From Candidatus Pseudoscillospira falkowii (GTDB lineage Bacteria > Bacillota > Clostridia > Oscillospirales > Oscillospiraceae), in the NCBI GenBank assembly GCA_904374485.1, contig CAJFFX010000004.1:1-51784 (forward strand): a DNA stretch of 51,784 bases. Direction: 5' to 3'. Shown here one piece after another: positions 24,670 to 33,500 of this stretch. Position numbers and translations under genes: made by a program. Numbering within the stretch: the stretch's first letter is position 1; each line of letters starts with the position of its first letter. The notes beneath the pieces were generated by a model. That model ran no database searches. It had not been told where the DNA came from and saw only the letters and a list, made by a program, of their open reading frames with translations.

Positions 24670-25866
24670 TCATTTCATGTCGGCGACAAACCGCTCCAGC
24701 CGATCCATGGCTTTGCGGATCGTGTCCATATCCGTCGCATAGGACCAGCGGATATACTGATCCGCGCCGAAGGCGCTGCCGGGCACGGTGGCCACCATTT
24801 CCTCCTGCACAAAAGCGGAGGCGAAATCCTCGGAGGTTTCGATCTTGTGGCCGCGGATCGTGTGACCGAAGATCTCCTGCAGATTCATCATCACATAGAA
24901 AGCACCCTCCGGCTTCAGGCAGCTGACGTGCGCAATGGCGTTCATGCGCTCTACCATATAGTTGCGGCGCTGCTCAAAGGCCTCGCGCATTTGATAGACG
25001 CTCTCCTGGCTTCCGCGGAATGCCTCGGCCGCCGCAGCCTGGGAAATGGTGCTGGGCGCCGCGGTGGAATGGCCCACGTAATTGCTTATGATCTTCGTGA
25101 TATGGGCGGGCGCCGCGGAATAGCCGATGCGCCAACCGGTCATGGCATAGGCCTTGGAAACGCCGTTGACCAAAACGGTGCGCGCGCGCACCTCGTCTCC
25201 CAGAGATGCCACGCTGGTAAAGGGCTTATGATCGTAAACAAGGCAGTAATAAATCTCGTCGGCCACGATATAGAGATCGTTCTCCACGCAGATATCGCAC
25301 AGCGCCTGCAGTTCTTCCCGGCTGTAGATCATGCCGGTGGGGTTGGAGGGATTGTTGAGGATGATCGCCTTGGTGCGGCCGGTAACGGCGGCGCGCAGTT
25401 TCTCCGGCGTGACCTTGAAGTCCTCCTCGTGGGTCGTGTTGATCACCACTGGAACAGCGCCGCACATGCGGATCATCTCGATATAGCTGACCCAGTAAGG
25501 CGCGGGCAGGATCACTTCATCGCCGGGATTGAGCAGGCACTGCAGCGCGATGTACAGGCTGTGCTTTGCGCCGCTGGCTACAGCGATCTCCGCAGGGGTA
25601 TAGGTCAGGCCAAAATCCTCCTGCATCCGCTGGCAGATGGCCTCCTTCAGTTCCTGGGTACCGGAGGCGGCGGTATAGCGGGTCTGGTTTTCCTCGATGG
25701 CGCGGATGCCGGCGGCCTTGATGTGCTCCGGTGTGTTGAAGTCCGGCTCGCCGACGCCAAAGCCCAGCGCGTCCTTCCCCTCGGCTTTCAGCTGCTTATA
25801 GAGATTATTGATCGCCAGCGTCTTGGACGGTGCAATAGCAGATGCGATCCTGGATAATTCCTTCAT
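24670..25866 (-). CDS. Class I aminotransferase (aspartate type)
   Basis: A 398-aa PLP-dependent aminotransferase of the AspB/Ib group. The PLP lysine is in NGVSKAYAMTGWRIGYSAAP. Other motifs are GVGEPDFNTPEHIK, ILNNPSNPTGMIYS, YIVADEIYY and the C-terminal carboxylate-binding Arg in YIRWSYATD. Aspartate is the likely donor, supplying nitrogen that purB-type steps use, but other substrates are possible. It has a strong promoter and a leader of about 31 nt. Confidence 0.92.
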   Translation of the reverse strand: MKELSRIASAIAPSKTLAINNLYKQLKAEGKDALGFGVGEPDFNTPEHIKAAGIRAIEENQTRYTAASGTQELKEAICQRMQEDFGLTYTPAEIAVASGAKHSLYIALQCLLNPGDEVILPAPYWVSYIEMIRMCGAVPVVINTTHEEDFKVTPEKLRAAVTGRTKAIILNNPSNPTGMIYSREELQALCDICVENDLYIVADEIYYCLVYDHKPFTSVASLGDEVRARTVLVNGVSKAYAMTGWRIGYSAAPAHITKIISNYVGHSTAAPSTISQAAAAEAFRGSQESVYQMREAFEQRRNYMVERMNAIAHVSCLKPEGAFYVMMNLQEIFGHTIRGHKIETSEDFASAFVQEEMVATVPGSAFGADQYIRWSYATDMDTIRKAMDRLERFVADMK

Positions 25867-25903
25867 AAGAGGTCCCTCCCTATTTCAGATCAAAAACATA
25901 TAT

Positions 25904-25932
25904 ATTATAATATCCTTCCGGCTGCTTTGCAA
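25904..25932 (-). promoter_or_regulatory. Promoter of the aminotransferase-purB unit
   Basis: On the minus strand TTGCAA (25927-25932) and TATAAT (25904-25909) are 17 bp apart. Confidence 0.82.
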
Positions 25933-25963
25933 GAAATATGTCCCTTTTTCCACCAAAGCCTCC

Positions 25964-26002
25964 AAAAAATATCTCCTGTATTCCGAAAAATACAGGAGAT
26001 AT
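25964..26002 (-). terminator. Terminator of leuCDB-coaX
   Basis: A perfect 14-bp stem (25969-25982 with 25989-26002). On the minus strand it is followed by a T-run. Confidence 0.9.
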
Positions 26003-26008
26003 CGGGGA

Positions 26009-26782
26009 TCAATTAGTCATATTTTTGCGATAGATCTGATAAAGGCCGTCCATCACGAGATTCTTGTCATAGGTGATCTCGTTCTTGCAGTACTGCACGA
26101 TCACCGGCGCGTTGGGACCGGTGATGACGAGGGAAGCCTTCTTCCCCGTTTGGGCCTGGATGCGCTCGATGATACCGTCCATCATGGCCGCCGTGCCGTA
26201 TACGATGCCGGACTGCATGCAGTCCTCGGTATTCTTGCCGATCAGGGAAACGGGTTTGACGAAGGATACGTCCGGCAGCTGGGCCGTGCGCTTGGAAAGG
26301 GCCTCCAGCGAGACCGTGACGCCCGGAAACAGCAGTCCGCCTTCAAAGCTCTTCTTCTCCGTGATATAGCAGAACACCGTCGCCGTGCCCATGACGATCA
26401 TGATGATGGGCGGCTCAAATTTCTGGATGGCCGCCACCGCGCCGCATACCAGATCCACGCCCAGCTGAGTATGGATCTCTGTGCGGATATTCAGTCCCGT
26501 TTTCACGCCGGGGCCCACCCGGATGGGCGCTTTGCCGAACAGCCGCGTCAGCGCCTTTTCGATGCCGAAATTCATCGGCGGCACAACGCTGCAAAAAATG
26601 CTGCCGCTGACGCTCTTCAAATCGTAACGATAAAGCTGAAATAAATTCATCAGATCGATCGCGATCTGGTCGGCCGTCTTTGATTTATCGGTATCGAGCA
26701 CCGCCAAAAACTTCAGCGCGCCCTGTTCGTCAAATAAGCCGACGGACATCGTCAGGTTGCCTACATCCAAAGCAAGCAGCAT
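26009..26782 (-). CDS. coaX: Type III pantothenate kinase-like protein, divergent active site
   Basis: A 257-aa ASKHA-fold protein aligning end to end with Bacillus CoaX, which phosphorylates pantothenate in the first step of CoA synthesis. Recognisable parts are LALDVGN at the N-terminus, SVVPP, VGPGVKTGLNI, a GVD motif with the presumed catalytic Asp, and GGLLFPGV. The usual 'VDFGTATT' reads here IVMGTATV, so an Asp conserved in the family is replaced by Val, and 'DVGNTN' reads DVGNLT. It may be a weakened or repurposed kinase. AGGAG is 6 nt before ATG 26782. It is the last gene of the leu operon. Confidence 0.85.
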   Translation of the reverse strand: MLLALDVGNLTMSVGLFDEQGALKFLAVLDTDKSKTADQIAIDLMNLFQLYRYDLKSVSGSIFCSVVPPMNFGIEKALTRLFGKAPIRVGPGVKTGLNIRTEIHTQLGVDLVCGAVAAIQKFEPPIIMIVMGTATVFCYITEKKSFEGGLLFPGVTVSLEALSKRTAQLPDVSFVKPVSLIGKNTEDCMQSGIVYGTAAMMDGIIERIQAQTGKKASLVITGPNAPVIVQYCKNEITYDKNLVMDGLYQIYRKNMTN

Positions 26783-26813
26783 ATCGGTCTCCTTTCCAGA
26801 TCTCACAAAAACG

Positions 26814-27896
26814 TTATTTTTCCAGTGCCTCGCAGATCAGCGCGCCCATTTTCCTGCAGCCCACCAGCTTTTCTGCGCTGCCCATGGTGTCGGCAGTGTG
26901 CCAGCCAGCGTCCAGGACCTCGTCCACCGCCTTTTCAATGGCGGCAGATTCCTCCGGCAGATCGAAGGAATACTTGAACATCATGGCAACGGACAGGATC
27001 GTGGCAATGGGATTCGCCTTGTCCTGACCGGCGATGTCGGGTGCGCTGCCGTGGATCGGCTCATACAGCGCCGGCGCGCTGCTGCCGATAGATGCGGAGG
27101 GCAGCAGGCCCAAGGACCCCGTCACCATGCTGGCCTCGTCGGAGAGGATGTCGCCGAACATGTTTTCGGTCACGATCACGTCGAATTGGGAAGGATCGCG
27201 CACGAGCTGCATGGCGCAGTTGTCCACCAGCACGTCCTCCAGCTCCACATCGGGATAATCCGCCGCGATGCGGTGCATGGTAGCGCGCCACAGGCGGGAG
27301 GTCTCCAGCACGTTGGCCTTATCCACGGAGGCGACGCGCTTGCGCCGCTTCCGGGCCAGCTCAAAGGCCCGGCGGCCGATGCGCTCGATTTCCATTTCGC
27401 TGTAGGCCATCAGGTCGGTGCATTCGACGCCGCGGTCCTCGGTTTCATAGCGGCCGCGCTTGCCGAAATAGATGCCGCCGATAAGCTCCCGCACCATCAT
27501 GATGTCGATGCCCTTCTCCGCGGTTTCCTTTTTCAGCGGAGAGGCGTCCACCAGGGCAGGACGCAGCGTGGCATGGCGCAGATTGGCATACAGGCCCAAA
27601 TCCTTGCGGATGGCCAGCAGCGCCGTTTCCGGCCGCTGCTCGGCCGGTTTGTCCGGTCCCCACTTTGGCCCGCCCACGGCGCCGAGCAAAACAGCGTCGC
27701 AGGCCCTGCACTTTTCAGCGGTCCCCTCTGGATAGGATACACCATATTTGTCCGTGGCGCAACCACCCAGATCCACTTCTGTATAAGAAATCGTATGTCC
27801 GAACTTTTTGCCCACGGCGTTCATCACGCCGACGGCCTGCTCCACGATCTCCGGGCCGATGCCGTCGCCGCGGATCAATGCGATTTTATATTCCAT
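26814..27896 (-). CDS. leuB: 3-Isopropylmalate dehydrogenase
   Basis: NAD-dependent oxidative decarboxylation of 3-isopropylmalate in leucine synthesis. The 360-aa protein has [37 protein letters not shown], the catalytic Lys in [11 protein letters not shown], and the metal-binding Asp pair in [14 protein letters not shown], then [13 protein letters not shown]. It sits between leuD (23 nt) and coaX. Confidence 0.97.
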   Translation of the reverse strand: MEYKIALIRGDGIGPEIVEQAVGVMNAVGKKFGHTISYTEVDLGGCATDKYGVSYPEGTAEKCRACDAVLLGAVGGPKWGPDKPAEQRPETALLAIRKDLGLYANLRHATLRPALVDASPLKKETAEKGIDIMMVRELIGGIYFGKRGRYETEDRGVECTDLMAYSEMEIERIGRRAFELARKRRKRVASVDKANVLETSRLWRATMHRIAADYPDVELEDVLVDNCAMQLVRDPSQFDVIVTENMFGDILSDEASMVTGSLGLLPSASIGSSAPALYEPIHGSAPDIAGQDKANPIATILSVAMMFKYSFDLPEESAAIEKAVDEVLDAGWHTADTMGSAEKLVGCRKMGALICEALEK

Positions 27897-27919
27897 GGTT
27901 TTTCCTCTTTTCGATGGTT

Positions 27920-28408
27920 TTATTTGGCAAGGCCTCGCTTTTTCAGCGAATTCATCAGTCCGCCCGCCGCGATGATCTCCTCCACAAAAGCGGGGAACGG
28001 CGCGCTCTGATACGTTTTGCCCTTCGTTTTATTCGTGATAACGCCGGTGGAGAAATCCACGTCGATCTCGTCACTGGCCGCAATGTCCTCCGCCGCCTCC
28101 GGGCACTCCATGATCGGGAAGCCGATATTGATGGCGTTGCGGTAAAAAATGCGGGCAAAGCTTTTGGCAATGACGCACTTCACGCCGCAAGCCTGGATGG
28201 CGATGGGCGCATGCTCCCGGGAGGAACCGCAGCCGAAATTCGCGCCGGCCACGATGAAATCGCCCTGCTGGACGGTCTTTGCAAAATCGAGGTCGATATC
28301 CTCCATGCAGTGCTTGGCCAGCTCGCTCTTCTGGGGCGCGTTGAGGTATCTTGCGGGAATAATCACATCGGTATCGATGTTGTCGCCGTATTTATAAACT
28401 TTTGCCAT
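27920..28408 (-). CDS. leuD: 3-Isopropylmalate dehydratase small subunit
   Basis: Swivelling small subunit of isopropylmalate isomerase, forming the active site with LeuC. The 162-aa protein has [16 protein letters not shown] at the N-terminus, [15 protein letters not shown] and [16 protein letters not shown]. It lies 15 nt after leuC and is part of the leuC-leuD-leuB order. Confidence 0.97.
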   Translation of the reverse strand: MAKVYKYGDNIDTDVIIPARYLNAPQKSELAKHCMEDIDLDFAKTVQQGDFIVAGANFGCGSSREHAPIAIQACGVKCVIAKSFARIFYRNAINIGFPIMECPEAAEDIAASDEIDVDFSTGVITNKTKGKTYQSAPFPAFVEEIIAAGGLMNSLKKRGLAK

Positions 28409-28423
28409 GGTCGTTTCCTCCTT

Positions 28424-29686
28424 TTATTCCACTTCCGCGGGCGAAGCCACACAGCCCTTGATGGCGGACGCCGCCGCCACGGCGGGGCTGGACAGAATGA
28501 TCATCGAAGACGTGGGACCCATTCTGCCCACAAAGTTGCGGTTCGTGGTGGAAATGGCCCATTCGTTGTCTGCCAGAACGCCCATATGGCCGCCGAGGCA
28601 GGGGCCGCAGGTGGGCGTGGAAACGGCGCAGCCGGCGTTGATAAACGTTTCGACCAGGCCCTCCTTTACTGCCTGGAGATAACACTCCTGGGTGGCCGGG
28701 ATCACAATGCAGCGGATGTTGGCGGCCACGGTCCGGCCCTTCATGATCTCCGCCGCTTCCCGCAGATCCTGGATGCGGCCGTTGGTGCAGGAGCCGATCA
28801 CGACCTGGTCGAGATGCATGCCGGCCACTTCGTCCACCGTTTTGGTGTTGGAGGGCAGGTGCGGCATGGCCACCGTGGGCTTGAGGGTATCCAGGTCGAT
28901 GGTGACCGTACGGGCATAAACGGCGTCTTCATCCGCTTCAAACGCCTGGTAGGCGCGGCTTGTGCGGCCGGAAAGGTAAGCGATTGTTTTTTCGTCCACC
29001 GGGAAAATGCCGTTCTTGGCGCCGCACTCGATGGCCATGTTGGAGATGGTGAAGCGGTCGTCCATGGAGAGGTCCGCCACGCCTTCGCCGGTAAATTCCA
29101 GGCTCTGATACAGCGCGCCGTCCACGCCGATCAGGCCGATCAGGTGCAGGATCACGTCCTTGCCGCTGACATAACGCTGCTTTTTGCCTTTCAGCACCAC
29201 TTTGATGGCCTGGGGCACCTTGAACCATGCGGTGCCCGTCGCCATGCCCGCCGCCATATCCGTGGAGCCGATGCCCGTGGAGAAGGCGCCCAGGGCGCCG
29301 TAGGTGCAGGTGTGGGAATCGGCGCCGATGATGCAGTCGCCGGGCAGCGTCAGGCCCTTTTCCGGGAGCAGGGCATGCTCGATGCCGACGGTGCCCACGT
29401 CAAAGAAATTCTTGATCTCATGCTTTTTGGCAAAATTCCGCGCCGTGGCGCACAACTGCGCCGCCTTGATGTCCTTGCAGGGCGTATAGTGATCCAGCAC
29501 GATGGCGATCTTGTTTTTATCAAATACCTCCGTCAATCCGGCATCCTCGAATACGCCGATGGCCACAGGGGTCGTGATATCGTTGCCCAGCACCAGGTCC
29601 AGCCTGCATTCGATCAGCTGCCCGGCCTCCACATGATCCAGCCCCGCGTGGGCTGCCAGGATCTTCTGGCTCATTGTCATTCCCAT
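28424..29686 (-). CDS. leuC: 3-Isopropylmalate dehydratase large subunit
   Basis: Aconitase-family subunit carrying a 4Fe-4S cluster. The 420-aa protein has cluster ligands in IGSCTNGRI and [13 protein letters not shown], plus [13 protein letters not shown] and [15 protein letters not shown]. The length is that of the bacterial/archaeal short type. The ATG at 29686 has GGGAG 9 nt upstream. First gene of leuCDB-coaX. leuA and ilv genes are not in the window. The predicted leader is only about 31 nt, leaving no room for a T-box or leader-peptide attenuator. Confidence 0.97.
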   Translation of the reverse strand: MGMTMSQKILAAHAGLDHVEAGQLIECRLDLVLGNDITTPVAIGVFEDAGLTEVFDKNKIAIVLDHYTPCKDIKAAQLCATARNFAKKHEIKNFFDVGTVGIEHALLPEKGLTLPGDCIIGADSHTCTYGALGAFSTGIGSTDMAAGMATGTAWFKVPQAIKVVLKGKKQRYVSGKDVILHLIGLIGVDGALYQSLEFTGEGVADLSMDDRFTISNMAIECGAKNGIFPVDEKTIAYLSGRTSRAYQAFEADEDAVYARTVTIDLDTLKPTVAMPHLPSNTKTVDEVAGMHLDQVVIGSCTNGRIQDLREAAEIMKGRTVAANIRCIVIPATQECYLQAVKEGLVETFINAGCAVSTPTCGPCLGGHMGVLADNEWAISTTNRNFVGRMGPTSSMIILSSPAVAAASAIKGCVASPAEVE

Positions 29687-29723
29687 ATAAACACACTCCC
29701 GTTCACGTTCTTTTGATGTGTTT

Positions 29724-29732
29724 ATTATGGCA
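29724..29732 (-). promoter_or_regulatory. Extended -10 of the leuC promoter
   Basis: On the minus strand TGCCATAAT is an extended -10 with no good -35 at 17 bp. That suggests activator dependence. The predicted start is near 29717. Confidence 0.5.
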
Positions 29733-29739
29733 CAGTTCC

Positions 29740-29768
29740 TTGCGACAGAATGTAAACTATGTTACAAT
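29740..29768 (+). promoter_or_regulatory. Promoter of the Crp/Fnr-family gene
   Basis: TTGCGA at 29740-29745 and TACAAT at 29763-29768 with a 17-bp spacer. Confidence 0.65.
29751..29766. promoter_or_regulatory. Crp-type operator TGTAA-N6-TTACA
   Basis: TGTAA (29751-29755) and TTACA (29762-29766) form a palindrome with the same N6 spacing as the E. coli CRP site TGTGA-N6-TCACA. It overlaps the -10 of the regulator gene and is centred at -41.5 relative to the predicted leuC start. Confidence 0.6.
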
Positions 29769-29798
29769 TAAGAAAATTTCTCCAAAGCAGGTGGTTTT

Positions 29799-30461
29799 TT
29801 GCAGCATCAGTACGAGTATTTCATGTCCGACACGCTGGACCTGCCGAAGGATGTGTGGCTCCCCTTCTCCGCCGCGGGCCAGCCCCTATCCTACCCCAAG
29901 GGAAAGCTGCTCTACAGCCAGGGCGAACAGGCCGACTGCTTTTATTATCTGTGCGCCGGACGGATCAAAACATTCATCAGTTCCACAGACGGCAACGAGC
30001 GCTTGCTGACCATCTATAAGAAAGGCGATATCCTGGGCGAAGCCTCCTTTTTTGACGGCCGTCCGCGGGTATCCTCCGCCCAGCTGATGACCGACGCGCG
30101 CGTCGTCTCCATCGACCGCCCCGCTCTGGAGCGCTGCCTTCGCCAGTCCCCCGACCTGACCTTCTCCCTGCTCAAATACCTCTCCGCCACAGTGTGGATG
30201 CTCTCCACCCATCTGGACGCCGCCTCCTTCCTGCCGGCCGACGTGCGCATCGTCCGCCTGCTGCTGAACATGGACCCCGGCGGGGAGCACCGCATCGCCT
30301 GCACCCACGAGGAGCTGAGCTACACCCTGGGTTTGAGCCGCGTGACGGTCAGCCGCGTTCTGAGCGCCCTGGCAAAACGGGGTTGGATCCGCCCAGGCTA
30401 CCGGAGCGTCACGCTGACAGATCTTGACGCCATGGAGCGCATGGTCACGGATATCCAATAA
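29799..30461 (+). CDS. Crp/Fnr-family transcriptional regulator
   Basis: A 220-aa regulator with a cyclic-nucleotide-binding-like N-terminal domain (YPKGKLLYSQGEQADCFYYLCAGRIKTF, KKGDILGEASFFDGRPR) and a C-terminal winged helix (CTHEELSYTLGLSRVTVSRVLSAL). It has no cysteine cluster typical of oxygen-sensing Fnr, so the signal is unknown. The recognition helix SRVTVSR has Val182 where E. coli CRP has Glu181. It is divergent from leuC and may control both itself and the leu operon. The start is TTG 29799 with AGGTGG just upstream (spacing 4, short); ATG 29823 is an alternative. Confidence 0.88.
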   Translation: MQHQYEYFMSDTLDLPKDVWLPFSAAGQPLSYPKGKLLYSQGEQADCFYYLCAGRIKTFISSTDGNERLLTIYKKGDILGEASFFDGRPRVSSAQLMTDARVVSIDRPALERCLRQSPDLTFSLLKYLSATVWMLSTHLDAASFLPADVRIVRLLLNMDPGGEHRIACTHEELSYTLGLSRVTVSRVLSALAKRGWIRPGYRSVTLTDLDAMERMVTDIQ

Positions 30462-30467
30462 AAAGGG

Positions 30468-30506
30468 AAAAGGACGCGAGCGCCTGCGAATCTCGCGTCC
30501 TTTTTT
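30468..30506. terminator. Bidirectional terminator between regulator and S-layer gene
   Basis: An 11-bp stem (30470-30480 with 30492-30502), A-rich on the left and TTTTTT on the right, ends transcription from both converging genes. Confidence 0.85.
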
Positions 30507-30512
30507 GCGGAC

Positions 30513-33500
30513 TCAGCGCACCATCAGCCCCACGAGCCGCTGGAGCATCGCCGCCGCTTCCACCCGGGTGGCGGTCCCGGCGGGGTCCAGCGTCCCTTCC
30601 GGCCGGCCGGCAAGAATGCCGCTGTCCACGGTCCAGGCCACTGCATCCCGCGCCCAATCGGATACACTGCCGCTGTCGCTGAAGCTGCGCAGCGTATCCC
30701 TGCCGCCAGTGCGCATGCCCTGCGTTTTCGCATAGCGGTAAAGCATCACCGCCAGCTGTTCGCGGGTGATGGGCGCATCGGGCCGGAAGCTGCCGTCCGC
30801 GTAGCCCACAACGATCTCTTCCGCCGCGGCCCAGGCCACCGCTTGGGCATACCAGGCGTCTGCGCCGACGTCAGAAAAATCGCTCTGCCGCGTCTCCCCC
30901 TCCGCTCCTTCCAGGCGGCAGAGGACCGTGGCCAGCATACTGCGGCTCAGCGTCGTGTTTGGGGCAAAGCGATCCGCGGCCACACCGCGCAGCAGTTCCC
31001 GCCCGGCAACAAAATCCACCGCGTCAGCATACCACGCATCCTGCGCGACATCCGCAAAGGAATTCGTATATGTGACCAGCCGGACGGAAGCGTCCTCTTC
31101 CAAAAGGAAGCGGATCTTCCCGTCTTCCAGCGCCGATTTTTTCAAGACCTTTTCGGTTCCGTCCGCATACACGATGACCACAATCTGCCCCGGTTCGGCG
31201 GAAAGCGTCACGCGCTGGGGGCCGCTGCTGTTCTTGGGCAGCGTGATCTCATACACGCCCCTGCCGCTGTTCCACACCACTTCCGCCCCGGCCTCTTCCT
31301 CCCGGCCGGGCTGGGTCGAACTGCTCCAATCGTCGTTTTCATAGCCGTTTTCCTTCTCATAATCCTCGGTATAGAACACCTGGATCGTGTCCCCGTCATG
31401 GAGGCCGCAGGCGGCCATATACACGTTGGGGATAGTCCCGTTGACCCGGTAGAGCCAGCCGGAATTTTCACCCATGTCTTCTTCGGCCAGAATATCTCCA
31501 TTCGGTTTGGTAATGGAAACGATGTAAGTCCCCCGTTCCCGTGTGTAAGTATAGCCATTCTCCGAAAGCACCTGCTGGAATATATCATAAACCGTTTTCT
31601 GCTCATCCAGGCCGGTGAGCGTGACCGGCGCAATCCAGGTACCCTCCGGGCCAACAAGGGTAAAAGTCACATCAACGGTTTCCTCCACCGGAATTGTGCT
31701 GGCGGGATTTTTGGTGCCGCGCACCAGAACGGTGGCCGTATCGTTTTCCGAAACAGCACTGCCGGTTTTCGCCGCTGCAGCTGTTCTGGCCGATACAGCG
31801 GATTGGGACGCCGTTTCCGCCGTCACCGGCTGATAATACAGATCCTGCAGCGCTTCGTACTGTGCATATTTCACCGGGTCGCTCTGATACAGCTCCCCAT
31901 ATCGTCCCAGGGTTTCGCTGGAAAGATAACTGGTAATTGTCACCGCCTTGGCTTCGCTTTGACGCGTCACTTCCAGGGTTTCATGGGCAATAACGCCGGG
32001 GTTGCTGGATCGGAACAAGCGCCAGGCCTCCAGTTCTTCCCAGCCTTCAATCGGCGTGGGAACGATGCCGCTGCCTTTCATATCCTTTGCGTCCCGCACC
32101 CAGACCAGCTGTCCGCTTTCACCCTCGTAAACCTCAACAAAAGGCGTCAGGTCATAGCGCACATCATCTTTGGCCGCATTCGCGCCATTGTTCAGGCCGT
32201 TAAAATAGTTGGCTTTCACTTTTTCCATCAGCGCCAGTTCCGCGTCAATCTCCTCCTGCGTCAGCGCAGGCACATAGATTTTGAATTCTTTAGACGCCGT
32301 AATGCTGGTATCCCTGTCATGGAGGGTCACGGTAATGGTAGCGGAAGCTGCCTCCTGACCCACGCCGGGGCGATACACCCAGAACCGGGCGGCGTTGTTG
32401 ACATCAGGGGCTGTAATCACATCGGCACAATTGCTGGAAAGCGTAACCGGATAATATTTCCCATCCACGCCAAAATCCCGGGTAGTGGGCAGCTGAATGT
32501 CGTTGACAGCTGTGTAACTCCCGTCTGCATTGCGCTGCAGCTGTTCTCCGGTTACTGCATCGGTCAGGCCCTTAGTGGCAAAACCGGCGTCCAGTTTTGC
32601 CATCAGCGCAGCGCGGATGGTGTCTGCATCTTCCTCCGTCATCGCCGGAACGGTCACTTCATAGCTCTGATACAGCACAATCGGCCGTTCGTTTCCGCCG
32701 ACGTCGTTGGTCAGCTGAAACGTAAACGCAGCAGTCAGCGTGACCTTCTGTGCCGTCTCTCCCGGTTTGACAACACCGATATAAGGCGCAAACAACTCAT
32801 CGGAAGAAGACTGAGTTTCGCTGCTGATGGAAATCACATCTTCATTGGAAGATTCCCAGGAAATCAGCGTCCAGGTCTTCCCATCCACCGCACGGGGAAG
32901 TGTGAGATTCCCGGTAACGGAGGAAGCCGTATCTCCCTCTGCCAAAATGCTTTCCAGGGTGACCTGATTCAGAATTTCCTGTTTCATGGCCGTTTCCACT
33001 TTCTCCGCATCCCAGTAGAGGAGCACGGGGACAGGGCCAAAAGAAAGCTTTGCGCCGTCTTTTTCCAGCAAAAACGTCACCTGACAGCGGCCGAAATGAA
33101 TTGCCGGCGCAGCGTTGGGGTCCGTGTAAAAATAAGTGACGTCGCCGTTTTCCGCAATGCCTGCGCCGCCATACTCTTCAACGACCGATTGCACGGAAAC
33201 CTCGATGCCGTCAAAGCCTTCCGCTTTCAAATCGCTTTGCAGCATTTCGTTGAGATTGATGTCCTCGCCGTAAACCGGATAGAGTTTGTACCATTCTCCC
33301 AAAGACGCCGCAGCCTGTTGGAGCACAGACTGCCGATCCGCATCCACCGCCGCCTGGGACCAGACAACAACGGAAAACGCCTTGGTCTCTGTTTTCCCTC
33401 CATAGGACAGCGTCGCCGTCAGCGTGACGGTTTCTTTGCCCTCGTCAGGCAAGGTCACCGTGCCATCGGCGGAAATGACAAGCGGGTTGCTGCTTTCCCA

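Noticed and set aside
23421-24926. 501-aa plus-strand frame over purB
   Set aside because: An antisense shadow of adenylosuccinate lyase.
27665-29716. 683-aa plus-strand frame across leuB, leuD and leuC
   Set aside because: It is antisense to three well-conserved enzymes and rich in His, Ala, Gly and Arg with no motifs.
29687-29798. T-box or leucine leader-peptide attenuator upstream of leuC
   Set aside because: The predicted leader is about 31 nt, and there is no T-box sequence, leucine codon run or terminator before leuC.
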